Below are positions 12,306-22,167 of a stretch of 64,000 nt of DNA, piece by piece. The DNA is from Candida dubliniensis CD36 (lineage: Eukaryota > Ascomycota > Pichiomycetes > Serinales > Debaryomycetaceae): NCBI RefSeq assembly GCF_000026945.1, contig NC_012867.1, positions 1,426,001 through 1,490,000 on the forward strand, read 5' to 3'. Positions within the stretch are counted from its first letter, which is position 1. Every line of letters starts with the position of its first letter. Both the position numbers and the translations under genes were made by a program. Below the pieces are notes generated by a model. The model ran no database searches. It was not told the DNA's origin and saw only the letters and a list, made by a program, of their open reading frames with translations.

Positions 12306-12767
12306 ATGGCAACACCTCTGAATAATTCTATTTATGATACAATTGATAAATTATCTATATCACCAATTCCTGCTGCTGTATTAGGAGGGTCTCTTGTTCT
12401 TAAAGGATTATTTGGTACCAACGCTACCCCAGTAGAAGTCAGTGCCAATGGTGGTGGTGGTGGTGGTAGTGGTGCATTCAAATTGGGTCGTAAAGTGGCT
12501 ATTGCCAGACCAACACGATCATCTTGCTTTACATTTGGAGGAGCGTCACTCTTAGGTGCATGGATGATGTATGATGGCGATCCTGTGAATGCTAGTGGAT
12601 TCAATTTTGCATGGCTGGTGTTGTACCTTATGGTCAATGGTAAAGCATCCGTCCTGAATATATTCAAAGGGAGAATAACCCCACTTGGACTTAGTGGGTT
12701 AGCATTAGTTAATACAGGCCTCTATGGAAGGGAATTTTTCTGGAGCAAAAATAGCCCGTTCAAGTAA
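12306..12767 (+). CDS. AIM19: Aim19-family mitochondrial membrane protein
   Basis: 153 residues. It resembles S. cerevisiae Aim19 (157 residues), a small mitochondrial membrane protein of unclear role whose loss raises mitochondrial genome instability. The conserved core runs from GAWMMYDGDPVNASGFNFAW through GRITPL to LALVNTGLYGREFF. Four hydrophobic stretches (near residues 20-37, 77-92, 98-112 and 121-138) suggest a multi-span membrane protein, separated by a poly-Gly/Ser linker. Three codons are CTG (residues 5, 104 and 117); two of them align with Ser in S. cerevisiae Aim19, supporting CTG-to-Ser decoding. The gene follows H3 by 282 bp on the same strand. Confidence 0.85.
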   Translation: MATPLNNSIYDTIDKLSISPIPAAVLGGSLVLKGLFGTNATPVEVSANGGGGGGSGAFKLGRKVAIARPTRSSCFTFGGASLLGAWMMYDGDPVNASGFNFAWLVLYLMVNGKASVLNIFKGRITPLGLSGLALVNTGLYGREFFWSKNSPFK

Positions 12768-12839
12768 ACAGAATACTAATGTAATATGTATATTTATATA
12801 ATGTAAAACAAAATAAACCAAAACGAAACAAAAGATAAA

Positions 12840-12859
12840 TAAAATAAAATAAAATAAAA
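12840..12859 (+). repeat. (TAAAA)4 microsatellite
   Basis: Four tandem TAAAA units between the convergent 3' ends of AIM19 and SIW14. Confidence 0.8.
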
Positions 12860-12873
12860 AACAAAATCTATCA

Positions 12874-13716
12874 TTAATCCCATTTCAATGGCAACAAATC
12901 ATATTCATAACAATGCTCTAAAATTTCCGTATCGTCATATAGTTCAATAAATTGTTGATCCATGGGACGTTCCTTGGGACATGCAAATTTTCTATATTCG
13001 TCAAATATAAGTGTCAACGACCAGTTTTGTAGTTTTCTAATCACTCCAACAAGACAACCTGTTCTATGTTTGCCACGGTTACAATGAATTAAAATTGGTT
13101 GGTTTTCCGGGTTTAGCACTATCTTTACTGCCTCTGTAATCAAATCTGCTGATATTTTCACAAATGGTTCCTTATTACCTGACATTCCAAGTTGGAATAA
13201 TTTAATGTTTTCATTTTTAATAAATTCTTGTTGTAAATGGGGATAATCTTCTGGTATAAGACATAATATAGATTTCAATTTTAATTTCTTCAAAAAAGCA
13301 AAATTATTTGGTTGTGGGAATGAGGATCTATAGATTTTATTTATCACCGGGGCAAAATTCTCTGGTGGGGTTAATGGTTTATCATAATCTAAACAATTCT
13401 CATACTCCAATCTTAATTTCGCTTGTAAGGACATATCCAACTTGTCATCAATATCTTCTTCGTATTTTTCCCCTTCTTCTTCGGTGGTAGTATTGGTACC
13501 TCCAGTATTCTCCTCTAGTTTTAGTTGGTCCAATTTTGACCGTATCACTTTATTGTCGTAGTGAATATTTGGTGGGGTTGGATACAGGGGAGATATGTCC
13601 CTGCCTATTGTAGCAGTTTCAGGAATCGGTAAAGATCTCTCCTCAGACGGTATAGGGTCTTTCTTAGAAGGTATTTCTTCATCCATCTGGAATGGATCAT
13701 CCATAAAATCGGACAT
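12874..13716 (-). CDS. SIW14: Siw14-like dual-specificity phosphatase (inositol pyrophosphate phosphatase)
   Basis: 280 residues. The C-terminal ~170 residues match Siw14/Oca3, which removes the 5-beta phosphate from inositol pyrophosphates such as 5-InsP7. Landmarks are PENFAPVINKIYRSSFPQPN, the GMSGNKEPFVKI strand, and the active-site loop HCNRGKHRTG with Cys212 and Arg218 (the CX5R motif). The first ~110 residues are acidic and low in complexity, as in fungal orthologs. It starts at the first ATG. It faces UTP25 across a 484-bp divergent region. Confidence 0.9.
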   Translation of the reverse strand: MSDFMDDPFQMDEEIPSKKDPIPSEERSLPIPETATIGRDISPLYPTPPNIHYDNKVIRSKLDQLKLEENTGGTNTTTEEEGEKYEEDIDDKLDMSLQAKLRLEYENCLDYDKPLTPPENFAPVINKIYRSSFPQPNNFAFLKKLKLKSILCLIPEDYPHLQQEFIKNENIKLFQLGMSGNKEPFVKISADLITEAVKIVLNPENQPILIHCNRGKHRTGCLVGVIRKLQNWSLTLIFDEYRKFACPKERPMDQQFIELYDDTEILEHCYEYDLLPLKWD

Positions 13717-14200
13717 TCTTAGTTGTGGGGGAATGGAAAATAAGTTTCACTAATGCTATGCCAAGTCCAATGTTGACAAAAGCAAAAAAAAAAAAAACTG
13801 CCAAAGGAACGAAAGATCGTTGAAGTAAACTAAACTAAACAAAAAAGCTTGTTGGTGGAGGAGATTGGGAAATTGGTTGTATATGCTAGAACTTTCCACA
13901 CTTGAATTGTCCGTTTCTCTAGTTTGATTTTATTTTTATATCTGCTTCTGGTGTATGTTATATTCTCAAGTTCATGTTAAATATTCTTTCTCTAAACTGT
14001 GATTAGCTAACGGTCGCTCGATTTGCTATGTCAAATTGAAGAAACAGTTGACCAAAAAAAAAAAAGGTCGTGTGTTCTTTCCGATTAGACAGTAAAGCAT
14101 CATCGCAGGTAAATTTTTTTTTTGTTTAGCTCGGAACTAGTAGATGCAAAATCATTATCACAAGTAATACATCAATACGTGGTAACAATTCCCTCACACA
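13717..14200. other. Divergent promoter region between SIW14 and UTP25
   Basis: 484 bp. ATCATCGC at 14099-14106 is one base off the ribosome-biogenesis PAC core CTCATCGC and is followed by a T run, which would suit UTP25. Otherwise A/T runs only. Confidence 0.5.
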
Positions 14201-16339
14201 ATGGCTAAACAGTTTAAAAGAAAGTCTAATGGTGTATCTGAGAATAACAGGAAACGCGGAAGGCAGGAGTTAAGAAAGGTTACTCGTACAGCTGCCAGAA
14301 AACAACAAGACGAGAGTCATGAGGATGGCTTGGATGTGAATAACAATTTTGAAGAGGACAATGCCGAAGAAGAGATTGATGAAGAAGAAGTAGGTGAACA
14401 AGATTATGATGATCGAGGAAAAGCATATTCTGCCTTGTTAACCTTATTGAAATCAGAGCATAAAGAAAAATCAAAGAATGTTACTTCTGGATCATTACAA
14501 GTAGATAGAACCAACCCGTCTGATTCCGAGGATGAAGAGATCGCTGGTGCCAATGTTGAGGAAGACGAAAATGAAGGTGAGGACGAGAATGTTGATGAGA
14601 ATGGAATTGATTCTGAAAGTGATAACGAAGATGAAGATACCGTAAATCGACTTTCTACTGACCCATTTGAGCTGCATTTTAACCTTCCCACGGAAGACTA
14701 CTTGGCTAAAGAAGAGAAATTGGTTTTGAAAGATAATGAGAAATGGTGCACAGTAGATAAACGAACATATTCTGACTTGGCTGTTACTTCGTTAGTTCAA
14801 TTACCCCCAGGTGAACCAATTAACCCACCATTATTAAAATCTTCTAAATTGAATGAGTATACCATCAAGAAACGTGTATTGGATTCATACCAACAAGCAT
14901 ATGGTGCTGAATTAACCGATTTAGAATCAACATTAATTAATCCGATACTCAATTATAGGGATGTCAATTTCCAATACAAGTCATTCAAAAACAAGTCTTA
15001 CAGGAAACTATATACTTTGCATGCATTAAATCATATCTTCAAGACTAGAGATAGAATATTGAAGAATACTGCCAAACTACACGCCGCCAAGGAGGATTCA
15101 GAGGAATTGGAGCTCCGAGATCAAGGTTTTACCAGATCAAAAGTTTTGATCATGTTGCCCACACGGGATTCTTGTTATGAGGTGGTTGAGCAATTAATAA
15201 AATTATCAGGAACTGAACAACAAGAAAATAAAAAGAAATTCAATGACCAATTTTATGTTAAAGCAGCTCCACCGGCAAATAAACCAGATGATTTTCGAGA
15301 TGCTTTCAAAGGTAACAATAGTGATTTTTTCTGTATTGGTTTGAAATTTACTCGTAAGTCACTCAAATTGTATTCTTCATTTTATTCTTCCGATATTATA
15401 TTGGCATCTCCAATTGGGTTATCTATGATATTAGAAAACCCTGACAAGAAGAAAAGACAATATGATTTTCTTTCATCTATTGAAGTATTGATTGTTGATA
15501 GATGTAATCAAATTGAAATGCAAAACTGGGATCATGTCAATACAGTGATGAAATATGTTAACAAAGTGCCCAAAGAATTCCATGATGCTGATTTTAGTCG
15601 TATTCGTATGTGGTCGATTAACGACCAAGCAAAGTTATTACGTCAAACATTAGTATTTTGTGAGTATCTAACCCCAAGTATCAACAATTTGATCTCGAGT
15701 AAATCACATAACCTTTCCGGGAAAGTTAAATTCAAACCCATAATAAATTCTGAAAATAGTATGATGAATTCCATTGGACTTAAAATCAAACAAATTTTCC
15801 AAAGATTTGATAGTCAATCACCATTGCAAGATCCAGACGCTCGTTATAAATATTTCATCAATGCCATTCTTCCATCATTGCTCAAGACTAGTTCATATGA
15901 AGATGGAATAATGATATTTATCCCTTCGTATTTTGATTATTTACGAGTGAAGAATTATTTAAAAACATCAACAAAATTTACTTTTGGCTCTATTGATGAA
16001 TATAGTTCACAATCAAAATTAACTAAAACAAGACAAGAATTTGCTAGTGGTAAAATTAAATTATTGTTATACACAGAAAGATTGCATTATTTCAGAAGAT
16101 ATGAGATAAGTGGTGTCAAGACATTAATCATGTATGGATTACCTTCAAATCCATTATTTTACAAAGAATTGATTAGGTTTATTGGTAAATCTGTATTCAA
16201 GGAAGAATGTGATTTGGATTTAGCTTTGGTTAAGATATTGTTTTCAAAATGGGATGCAGTGAATCTTGAAAAAATGGTAGGAAACGAAAGAGCACCTGTT
16301 TTATGCAATTCAATGAATGAATTATATGAGTTTAGATAG
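14201..16339 (+). CDS. UTP25: Utp25, SSU processome protein with a degenerate DEAD-box fold
   Basis: 712 residues, close to S. cerevisiae Utp25 (~721). It works in the nucleolus in the small-subunit processome on 18S rRNA precursor processing. The first ~155 residues are basic then strongly acidic, as expected for a nucleolar protein. The family block follows (TDPFELHFNLP, then YRDVNFQYKSFKNKSYRKLYTLHALNHIFKTR). The helicase-like core retains shape but has lost the ATPase motifs (no GKT Walker A, and VDRCNQIEM in place of DEAD). The end FRRYEISGVKTLIMYGLPSNP is typical of the family. Confidence 0.93.
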   Translation: MAKQFKRKSNGVSENNRKRGRQELRKVTRTAARKQQDESHEDGLDVNNNFEEDNAEEEIDEEEVGEQDYDDRGKAYSALLTLLKSEHKEKSKNVTSGSLQVDRTNPSDSEDEEIAGANVEEDENEGEDENVDENGIDSESDNEDEDTVNRLSTDPFELHFNLPTEDYLAKEEKLVLKDNEKWCTVDKRTYSDLAVTSLVQLPPGEPINPPLLKSSKLNEYTIKKRVLDSYQQAYGAELTDLESTLINPILNYRDVNFQYKSFKNKSYRKLYTLHALNHIFKTRDRILKNTAKLHAAKEDSEELELRDQGFTRSKVLIMLPTRDSCYEVVEQLIKLSGTEQQENKKKFNDQFYVKAAPPANKPDDFRDAFKGNNSDFFCIGLKFTRKSLKLYSSFYSSDIILASPIGLSMILENPDKKKRQYDFLSSIEVLIVDRCNQIEMQNWDHVNTVMKYVNKVPKEFHDADFSRIRMWSINDQAKLLRQTLVFCEYLTPSINNLISSKSHNLSGKVKFKPIINSENSMMNSIGLKIKQIFQRFDSQSPLQDPDARYKYFINAILPSLLKTSSYEDGIMIFIPSYFDYLRVKNYLKTSTKFTFGSIDEYSSQSKLTKTRQEFASGKIKLLLYTERLHYFRRYEISGVKTLIMYGLPSNPLFYKELIRFIGKSVFKEECDLDLALVKILFSKWDAVNLEKMVGNERAPVLCNSMNELYEFR

Positions 16340-16411
16340 CATTTATAGAACTGAAAATTATTACATTAATAATTATGTATTGTACATTTGATAAATTCTG
16401 ATTCCCAGTTT

Positions 16412-16695
16412 CTATGAACTTAAAGTATTGAAAGCCATAATAAAACAACCTAAGGCAACATAGGGACTTAATCTTTCACCGATTCTAGCAAATTTCCAAA
16501 ACACACTAAGGATACCTGATTTTCGATTGTCTAATATTGCTGGAGCTGTAGAATGTACATATGTGCATGTACAAATCAATAATAGTATTACCTGTAGTAA
16601 AGATTGAAAATTAAATAACGCAGACTATCAAAAGTTAGTAACCACAAAAATACTATTATAGGGGTCATTCATTCTTTTTGATTCAACATACCATT
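16412..16695 (-). CDS. KSH1: Ksh1 (Kish), small Golgi membrane protein; two exons, first exon is ATG only
   Basis: Too short and split to appear as an ordinary open frame. Exon 1 is just the ATG (16695-16693), followed at once by GTATGT. Exon 2 (16624-16412) encodes 70 residues and a stop, giving a 71-residue protein; S. cerevisiae Ksh1 has 72. The start [20 protein letters not shown] and the block [18 protein letters not shown] are the signature of the Kish family, essential secretory-pathway proteins of the early Golgi. There is a signal-like hydrophobic N-terminus and a second hydrophobic C-terminal segment. The branch point TACTAAC lies at 16640-16634 and the acceptor TAG ends at 16625. 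The gene lies downstream of ARO10 on the same strand and convergent with UTP25. Confidence 0.93.
16625..16692 (-). other. KSH1 intron (68 nt)
   Basis: Donor GTATGT begins directly after the start codon. Branch point TACTAAC at 16640-16634, acceptor GATAG ending at 16625, phase 0. All three signals are consensus for yeasts. Confidence 0.93.
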
Positions 16696-16803
16696 GGAAG
16701 TTGATTAGATTGGATTGTGTATTATCCCTTCTTTTGGGGTGGTTTGTTTTCAAGAAAATTTTTATGTGTTCTGTTTTTTTATTTTTTGCTGCGCTTTTAT
16801 CAA

Positions 16804-16819
16804 TCTCTCTCTCTCTCTC
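16804..16819 (+). repeat. (TC)8 microsatellite
   Basis: Eight TC units about 110 bp upstream of the KSH1 start codon, in the short region between KSH1 and the 3' end of ARO10. Confidence 0.8.
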
Positions 16820-16911
16820 ACCTAGTTGAGCCAATACTAAGATATTTTAAAAAGCAGACCATATAATATTATACATTTATTGTATATCTTTACATACAAG
16901 GCTATTTAATC

Positions 16912-18783
16912 TTATTTTTTAGAAATGCACATCATGTTGTCAACTCTTTGAGGAACATCATATTTACCAGCAATTATTTCATAAAATTGCAATTTGTTGG
17001 ACAGCATTGGCTTTGTCTTGCCACTAAAGAATTGATCCAATTCATAACTATTCTTCAATACATATGATTCATACATTTTACCTTGGACACCACCAAACAC
17101 GTTTAGTAAATCACCCCATTTCCATTTACCATTGATATCATTATAGGATCGGTTTGGACCTTTAATTTTACGCTCAATGGTGTAGCCATCATTATTTATC
17201 AAATAGATTTGTGGCAAGTTTGGTAGAATCTCCTTATATCTAACAAAGCTGGATAATTCTTGTACTGTCATTTGTGCTGCCCCATCACCTTGAACTAAAA
17301 TAACTCTTCTATCAGATTTCAAATCATTGACAGCAAGAGTAGCTCCAAAAGTTGCTGGAATAGCATATCCAATCGAACCATAATAAGGGGATGTAAGCAA
17401 TTGTAAATTTGGTGGGAATTTCATATCTGGTAATCCAAATACAAATGACAGGGTTTCTATAATAAATAAATCATTGGGCTTAAGAGTGGAGTTAAAGTGA
17501 TCAATGAGCTTACCTTGCGGAATATAGTCAAGATTTGATGTTGTGTATTGTTGTGGAGGTTGATATTGATAAATATCTTTAGGTTCAACTGAAATTTTCG
17601 ATGCGTCTAATTTTTCAGTCAAGGTACAAAGAAACTCGCCCAAAGTGAATAATCTTTCCCCATCATTTTGTTTAATATGATAGAACTGGTGATTGACTTT
17701 AATGTAATCTGGGTGAACAATGACAACATCTGTTACCTTTGAGAAATTTGATGTATGGCCACCAGTATTCATTTCGTTGGGGAAAAACCCTAAAGCTAAT
17801 ATGAAATCAGATGATTCAAATTCCTGTTTAGTTTTGTCATCTGAAGATCCATTCCCATTGTATACACCAACAAGATTGCTTCTACTTTCATCCAAGTTTC
17901 TAGCAAGATTGGCAGTAAACAATTTGACGCTTTCTGGGATTTGATCAATAAATCTGTTGAGATCATTTTGATATCCAAATCTTGTTGTTAAGCAATCGGA
18001 AAATATTGATGGGTTTTTGGCATCATATAATTTATTGAGAATGACATTAGTTACTTCATCCAATACTTCTTTTGATAATGTCAGATTGGTGTATCTTGTA
18101 TCAGCAGTAAATGGATCCAGTAATAACATGTTAACTGGCACTGGAAGATCTGGAACATCACTAGGGATAAACAAATACCCTGGTCTTGCCTCTTGAATTA
18201 CTTTTTTCAAAACATTGTCAATTTTGATCAAGTTATTTCTAGTATCATAGTCTAAAGATTCTTGAACAACTGATATACTTTTAACCATGGATTTATATAC
18301 ATCATGATTAGGTGGCTTTAATGGATCATGGTTTGGTACCAAGTGATGGATATTATAAATTTCATTTGGAGCACGTAATCTATCTTTCATCGAAGTGGTT
18401 CCGACAATGTGTAAAACAGGACTATGTTCTGCGAATGCCCCAGCAACACCATTAATAGCTGATAATTCACCAACACCAAAAGTTGTAATCATAGCACTCA
18501 TACCACCAATAACTCTTGAGTAACCATCGGCAGCATAAGCACAATTCAATTCATTACATGCATTTATAAACTTTATCTCCCTTTCGGATATAATTGGTGA
18601 GTAAATATGTTCTAACAAATTGAGATTGAAGTCACCCGGAATACCAAATATGGATTTAAGTATTGGGTTAGCTTGGGAGATTCTATAAAATAAATATTCT
18701 CCAAGTGAAATTTGATTTGGAAAATCGATAGAGGAACCGTCAATAGTGTTGTGAACCGAAGGCGTCTGTTGAATTGGAGTCAT
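16912..18783 (-). CDS. ARO10: Aro10-type thiamine-PP-dependent 2-oxo acid (phenylpyruvate) decarboxylase
   Basis: 623 residues. It decarboxylates phenylpyruvate and other transaminated amino acids in the Ehrlich pathway, the route to fusel alcohols including phenylethanol and tyrosol. The three TPP-enzyme domains are intact: FGIPGDFNLNLLEHI with the cofactor-activating Glu at the N-terminus, the HH pair in IHHLVPNHDP, and the metal/TPP motif starting GDGAAQMT and ending INNDGYTIE (about residues 498-535). Its length exceeds pyruvate decarboxylase (~565), and its sequence leans towards Aro10. A CGG-N7-CGG site of the Aro80 type lies 558 bp upstream. PDC-like substrate use cannot be excluded from sequence alone. 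Confidence 0.88.
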   Translation of the reverse strand: MTPIQQTPSVHNTIDGSSIDFPNQISLGEYLFYRISQANPILKSIFGIPGDFNLNLLEHIYSPIISEREIKFINACNELNCAYAADGYSRVIGGMSAMITTFGVGELSAINGVAGAFAEHSPVLHIVGTTSMKDRLRAPNEIYNIHHLVPNHDPLKPPNHDVYKSMVKSISVVQESLDYDTRNNLIKIDNVLKKVIQEARPGYLFIPSDVPDLPVPVNMLLLDPFTADTRYTNLTLSKEVLDEVTNVILNKLYDAKNPSIFSDCLTTRFGYQNDLNRFIDQIPESVKLFTANLARNLDESRSNLVGVYNGNGSSDDKTKQEFESSDFILALGFFPNEMNTGGHTSNFSKVTDVVIVHPDYIKVNHQFYHIKQNDGERLFTLGEFLCTLTEKLDASKISVEPKDIYQYQPPQQYTTSNLDYIPQGKLIDHFNSTLKPNDLFIIETLSFVFGLPDMKFPPNLQLLTSPYYGSIGYAIPATFGATLAVNDLKSDRRVILVQGDGAAQMTVQELSSFVRYKEILPNLPQIYLINNDGYTIERKIKGPNRSYNDINGKWKWGDLLNVFGGVQGKMYESYVLKNSYELDQFFSGKTKPMLSNKLQFYEIIAGKYDVPQRVDNMMCISKK

Positions 18784-19776
18784 GGTAAATGTTGTGATAA
18801 TAAAAGATATGAGAATTTGAAGGTATGTATAAACATTGGAAGAGAGAAGATTCTGGTCTATTTATAATAGGGTGGATAATGTATTACACTAGAGAAGAAA
18901 ACAGAGAGAAGCTGGGAAAAGTTGCCTAATAATTTGTATGTTCAAGTGTATTGTTTGTGTTTTTCGTTTTGCAACAAACAATGGTTTTTCTGTAGCGTTC
19001 TTTAGAGGTTAGATGGTTTGTATGTGTGTACGTATAGGGGGGCTGAAGATTGGAAAAAAAGCGCTTATAGACGGTAATCAAAGGAAATTGGATTCCAGCA
19101 TTTTAATGTTGCATAAACATACGGGGAAAAAATAGTGAGCTCTACATAGACTTTGATCACGTTGAAGTTAGTTTCTTATCTTTTCTCTTTAGGACTGATA
19201 CAATTCAGGAAAGTTTAGACAATCAAATCACATCTAGTCTGATGAATACAAGAACATGACAGAGATAAAAGTTTATTGTGTAGGTGTCGCTTCTTTGGTA
19301 GTTGTAGAAGTATTTACTAATACATTAGGGGTGAAAAATACGGCAATATTCGGTTACACATGGAACGATAGTAGTTCGGGATATACTTGAAAAAATCCCG
19401 TCAATTTTCAACTGTATCATGCAACAACTAAAAAAGAAAACACGACACTCGATATATAAGAAATAGAGGGGAAGGGGGATAAAGTGTAAATGTATCATTG
19501 CTTTCTAAAATGCCACCTAGGATTTATTGTTTTGATGCTGGAAAATGGAACGGCACAATGAAAAGCGGAGCAATGAGCACAACTCAACCCGTCTAAACCG
19601 TATATACTTGCCAAGTCTGAGATAAAGTCATCCAAAGAGAATAATTAAGATCAACTACTGAAACTAAAAGAAATTAATAAATCTATCAGAATTGAATCGC
19701 TCTATAAAGTATGTGAATATAAAAAGTATTAATATGAAATAGGATATCAAAAAAGAAAACACAACTCCCACTTATG
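18784..19776. other. Intergenic region: ARO10 promoter and ferric reductase 3' flank
   Basis: 993 bp; both neighbours run leftward, so this is mainly the ARO10 promoter. It contains the CGG-N7-CGG element at 19341-19353 and several other CGG triplets. No gene or RNA recognised. Confidence 0.6.
19341..19353 (-). promoter_or_regulatory. Aro80-like CCG-N7-CCG site upstream of ARO10
   Basis: Plus strand CGG-CAATATT-CGG; read on the ARO10 strand it is CCG-AATATTG-CCG. Yeast Aro80, a Zn2Cys6 activator of ARO9 and ARO10 responding to aromatic amino acids, binds CCG repeats with a 7-base spacer. The spacer and half-sites match; the interior bases match only in part. Confidence 0.45.
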
Positions 19777-22008
19777 CTATGCCCAACCAATTAATTGTTC
19801 ATAATAATCTATTCTCTTTTCTTTGTATTTACCAATCGTTCCCACAACTTCAGCTCGTATATCATCCACCATTGCTGGATGTCCACATGTCACAAAGGCT
19901 ATCGAGCCTTGTGCATCCTCAATTTCCTCTTTAATAATTGTATTTATTTTGGGTCTTCCTTCACGGAAGTAAACATGGGATAATTGGGCAATGATAGCAT
20001 CTTTAACCGAATCTGGATCGTATTTTGAAGTTAGATCTCTATTTGTCACCACGATGGTTGCCTTGTCATCGAATGAAGCCTTTTCGTATAAACTAGTGGT
20101 GGCAGAGGTGGTGGCCCCATCAAAATTATCGGTGCTGTTATATTTTCCAGGAATAACTCTTGAATTTAACTCATTGATATATGTGTTGGAGTCTGGTTTT
20201 GTCACAAAAACTGTGACTTCGACATTGTGGTATTTTTTCAATTCGTTCAATTCTTCATATAACCAATGAATGCTACGGTATTCTCTAATTGTCCAATACA
20301 ATTTCAATCGTTTCTGTGAATCGGGTGTGCTTCTTTTGGCCAAATCATAAATTTCTGAGAACATTCCTGGAACTCCGTTTCCTCCAGAAATAAATACTGC
20401 TGTTTGTGATTTCCCTGCAGCACAACATTCACCATATGGACCTTCAACACCAACCGTAATCTTGGCTCTCCTTCCAGGACAAGTAACAAGATAATTGTAT
20501 AATTTGCGAGTGACACCTTGTTTGACCTTGGTATATAAAACTATGGTGTTGGAATTCTCCACTGAGGGGGCAAATGTAAATGGATGACTTTGCCAAAAGC
20601 AGTCTTTTCTTAAAAATGTAATGAAAATATGACCTCCTGGTATTGGTTCCCAATATTCTGGTCTAGGAATTTTAATTTTCAAGGTTTCATCAGACATTAA
20701 AGTGACATCAGCTTCAGGGAACCCAAAAGATATCATTCGTAAAACTCTAACTATTCTATCAATTCCCCATAATCCAATAGCAACAAATACCCACCATTCG
20801 TAACCCAAATAATTAATGTGGACCCAACCACCAATCATGAAAAATAATGCCATCAAAATATGTAACCCCAAAAACACCTCGTACCATCTTCTTCTTATAT
20901 ATAAACTTGCTTGAACCATTATAATGGCACCGGAAACAGTGGAAATTGTCCCCCAAATCATAAATGGTAATGTCATCAACGGGTAATAATCGACTCCCAA
21001 GGCAATGCTAAATGTCACCGCGTGTAAAACAACAAATAAAAAGATCATTCTACCAATAAACCGATGAAACATCATAAATACTCCATAATTCCATCTTGTA
21101 ATCCATTGTAAGATATTATTTCTCCCAGCAAATAAAACAAGAAATGGCATTAATATGGTGGAATTGATTCCTGTTCTATTAGCAAGATATCGTAATTGAG
21201 CAACATAATTAGTGAAAATAACTTCATTGCCAACACTATAATAGGTATTAATTGACAAGACAATAATCACCACCAAACAAAATCCACTATTAATAATTGA
21301 TTCTAATCTTGATGGCATATATCCTTGTAAATATTTAAACCAAAATGTATATTCTTGAGTCTTTTTAGAACCAAATGTAGCCGGCAAACTTAGATTTTTC
21401 CTCCACCAATTAGAAAATGGTCCAGTAAGATCTGTCATTAACCCTGGGAATAAATATTGGGTCCAATTAGAAATTGTTCCAAATAGTAATACAACCCCCC
21501 AATAAGAAGACATGGCCATTCCATAGAAAAATGATCTCTGCCAATTAGTTAAAAATTGATCAATTGAGGCTTCAAGTCCATAAGCATATTTCGAATAATT
21601 AAAATCAATTTGATTGGTACTGTTGATGGTTGGTATAATTGTTGTATCTGATCCATTATTAAGGAAATCTTCATAAGCATCAGTGATTTGGTCTATGTTG
21701 GTGGTGATGTTACCATAATTGTCACAATACTTGACGAAAAAATTAATAGCTTGAGTGGTATTCTTTTGAAAATAAGCATAGCATTGAATGAATGTACTGA
21801 TGGCATCTTTATTGGTGCACATACATCCATAATCCTGTATATCAGTGGTGGAACATTCTTTCACAGTTTTGTGAATATGCATTCGACATGCATAAACACT
21901 ACGTGAGTGAGAATAACTTTGATAAGTTTTGCCATCAAAATCAGGAAGTTGTTTTGCAAATGCAGATGTGAAAAAAAGAAAGCTGAAAGTCAATGGTATT
22001 AGTTTCAT
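19777..22008 (-). CDS. Ferric/cupric reductase of the FRE family
   Basis: 743 residues. A plasma-membrane flavocytochrome that reduces Fe(III) or Cu(II) outside the cell before uptake. There is a signal peptide (about residues 1-18) and a Cys-rich extracellular region with N-glycosylation sites. Next comes a transmembrane heme domain with conserved His in MFHRFIGRMIFLFVVLHAV and GLHILMALFFMIGGWVH. The FAD motif HPFTFAP lies near residue 473, the NADPH-binding GGNGVPG near 535, and a C-terminal CGHP motif completes the core. The layout is complete, with no frame break. C. albicans has many FRE paralogs, so I assign no symbol. The 5' flank carries a duplicated element. Confidence 0.92.
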   Translation of the reverse strand: MKLIPLTFSFLFFTSAFAKQLPDFDGKTYQSYSHSRSVYACRMHIHKTVKECSTTDIQDYGCMCTNKDAISTFIQCYAYFQKNTTQAINFFVKYCDNYGNITTNIDQITDAYEDFLNNGSDTTIIPTINSTNQIDFNYSKYAYGLEASIDQFLTNWQRSFFYGMAMSSYWGVVLLFGTISNWTQYLFPGLMTDLTGPFSNWWRKNLSLPATFGSKKTQEYTFWFKYLQGYMPSRLESIINSGFCLVVIIVLSINTYYSVGNEVIFTNYVAQLRYLANRTGINSTILMPFLVLFAGRNNILQWITRWNYGVFMMFHRFIGRMIFLFVVLHAVTFSIALGVDYYPLMTLPFMIWGTISTVSGAIIMVQASLYIRRRWYEVFLGLHILMALFFMIGGWVHINYLGYEWWVFVAIGLWGIDRIVRVLRMISFGFPEADVTLMSDETLKIKIPRPEYWEPIPGGHIFITFLRKDCFWQSHPFTFAPSVENSNTIVLYTKVKQGVTRKLYNYLVTCPGRRAKITVGVEGPYGECCAAGKSQTAVFISGGNGVPGMFSEIYDLAKRSTPDSQKRLKLYWTIREYRSIHWLYEELNELKKYHNVEVTVFVTKPDSNTYINELNSRVIPGKYNSTDNFDGATTSATTSLYEKASFDDKATIVVTNRDLTSKYDPDSVKDAIIAQLSHVYFREGRPKINTIIKEEIEDAQGSIAFVTCGHPAMVDDIRAEVVGTIGKYKEKRIDYYEQLIGWA

Positions 22009-22145
22009 GACGAGAAAAATTGTCGTTGTTGATGTTGAGGATTAAGAGTTGTAATTGCAATGAGATTTGTCAACGTTGAGAAATAAAACTTTCTAGCGAA
22101 ATCCGTATTATTTATAGAACTGATTGATTATAAATACGCATAGTT

Positions 22146-22167
22146 TGTCCACGGGCGGATTTGTAAG
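22146..22167 (+). repeat. FRE promoter element, copy 1
   Basis: First copy of an imperfect direct repeat sharing CCACNNGCRGATTTGTAA with 22410-22431. It lies 138 bp upstream of the reductase ATG. About 17 of 22 bases agree between the copies. Confidence 0.5.

Noticed and set aside
12332..12667. 111-codon frame antisense to AIM19
   Set aside because: Mirror of the AIM19 coding sequence; its poly-Pro stretch is just the complement of the poly-Gly linker.
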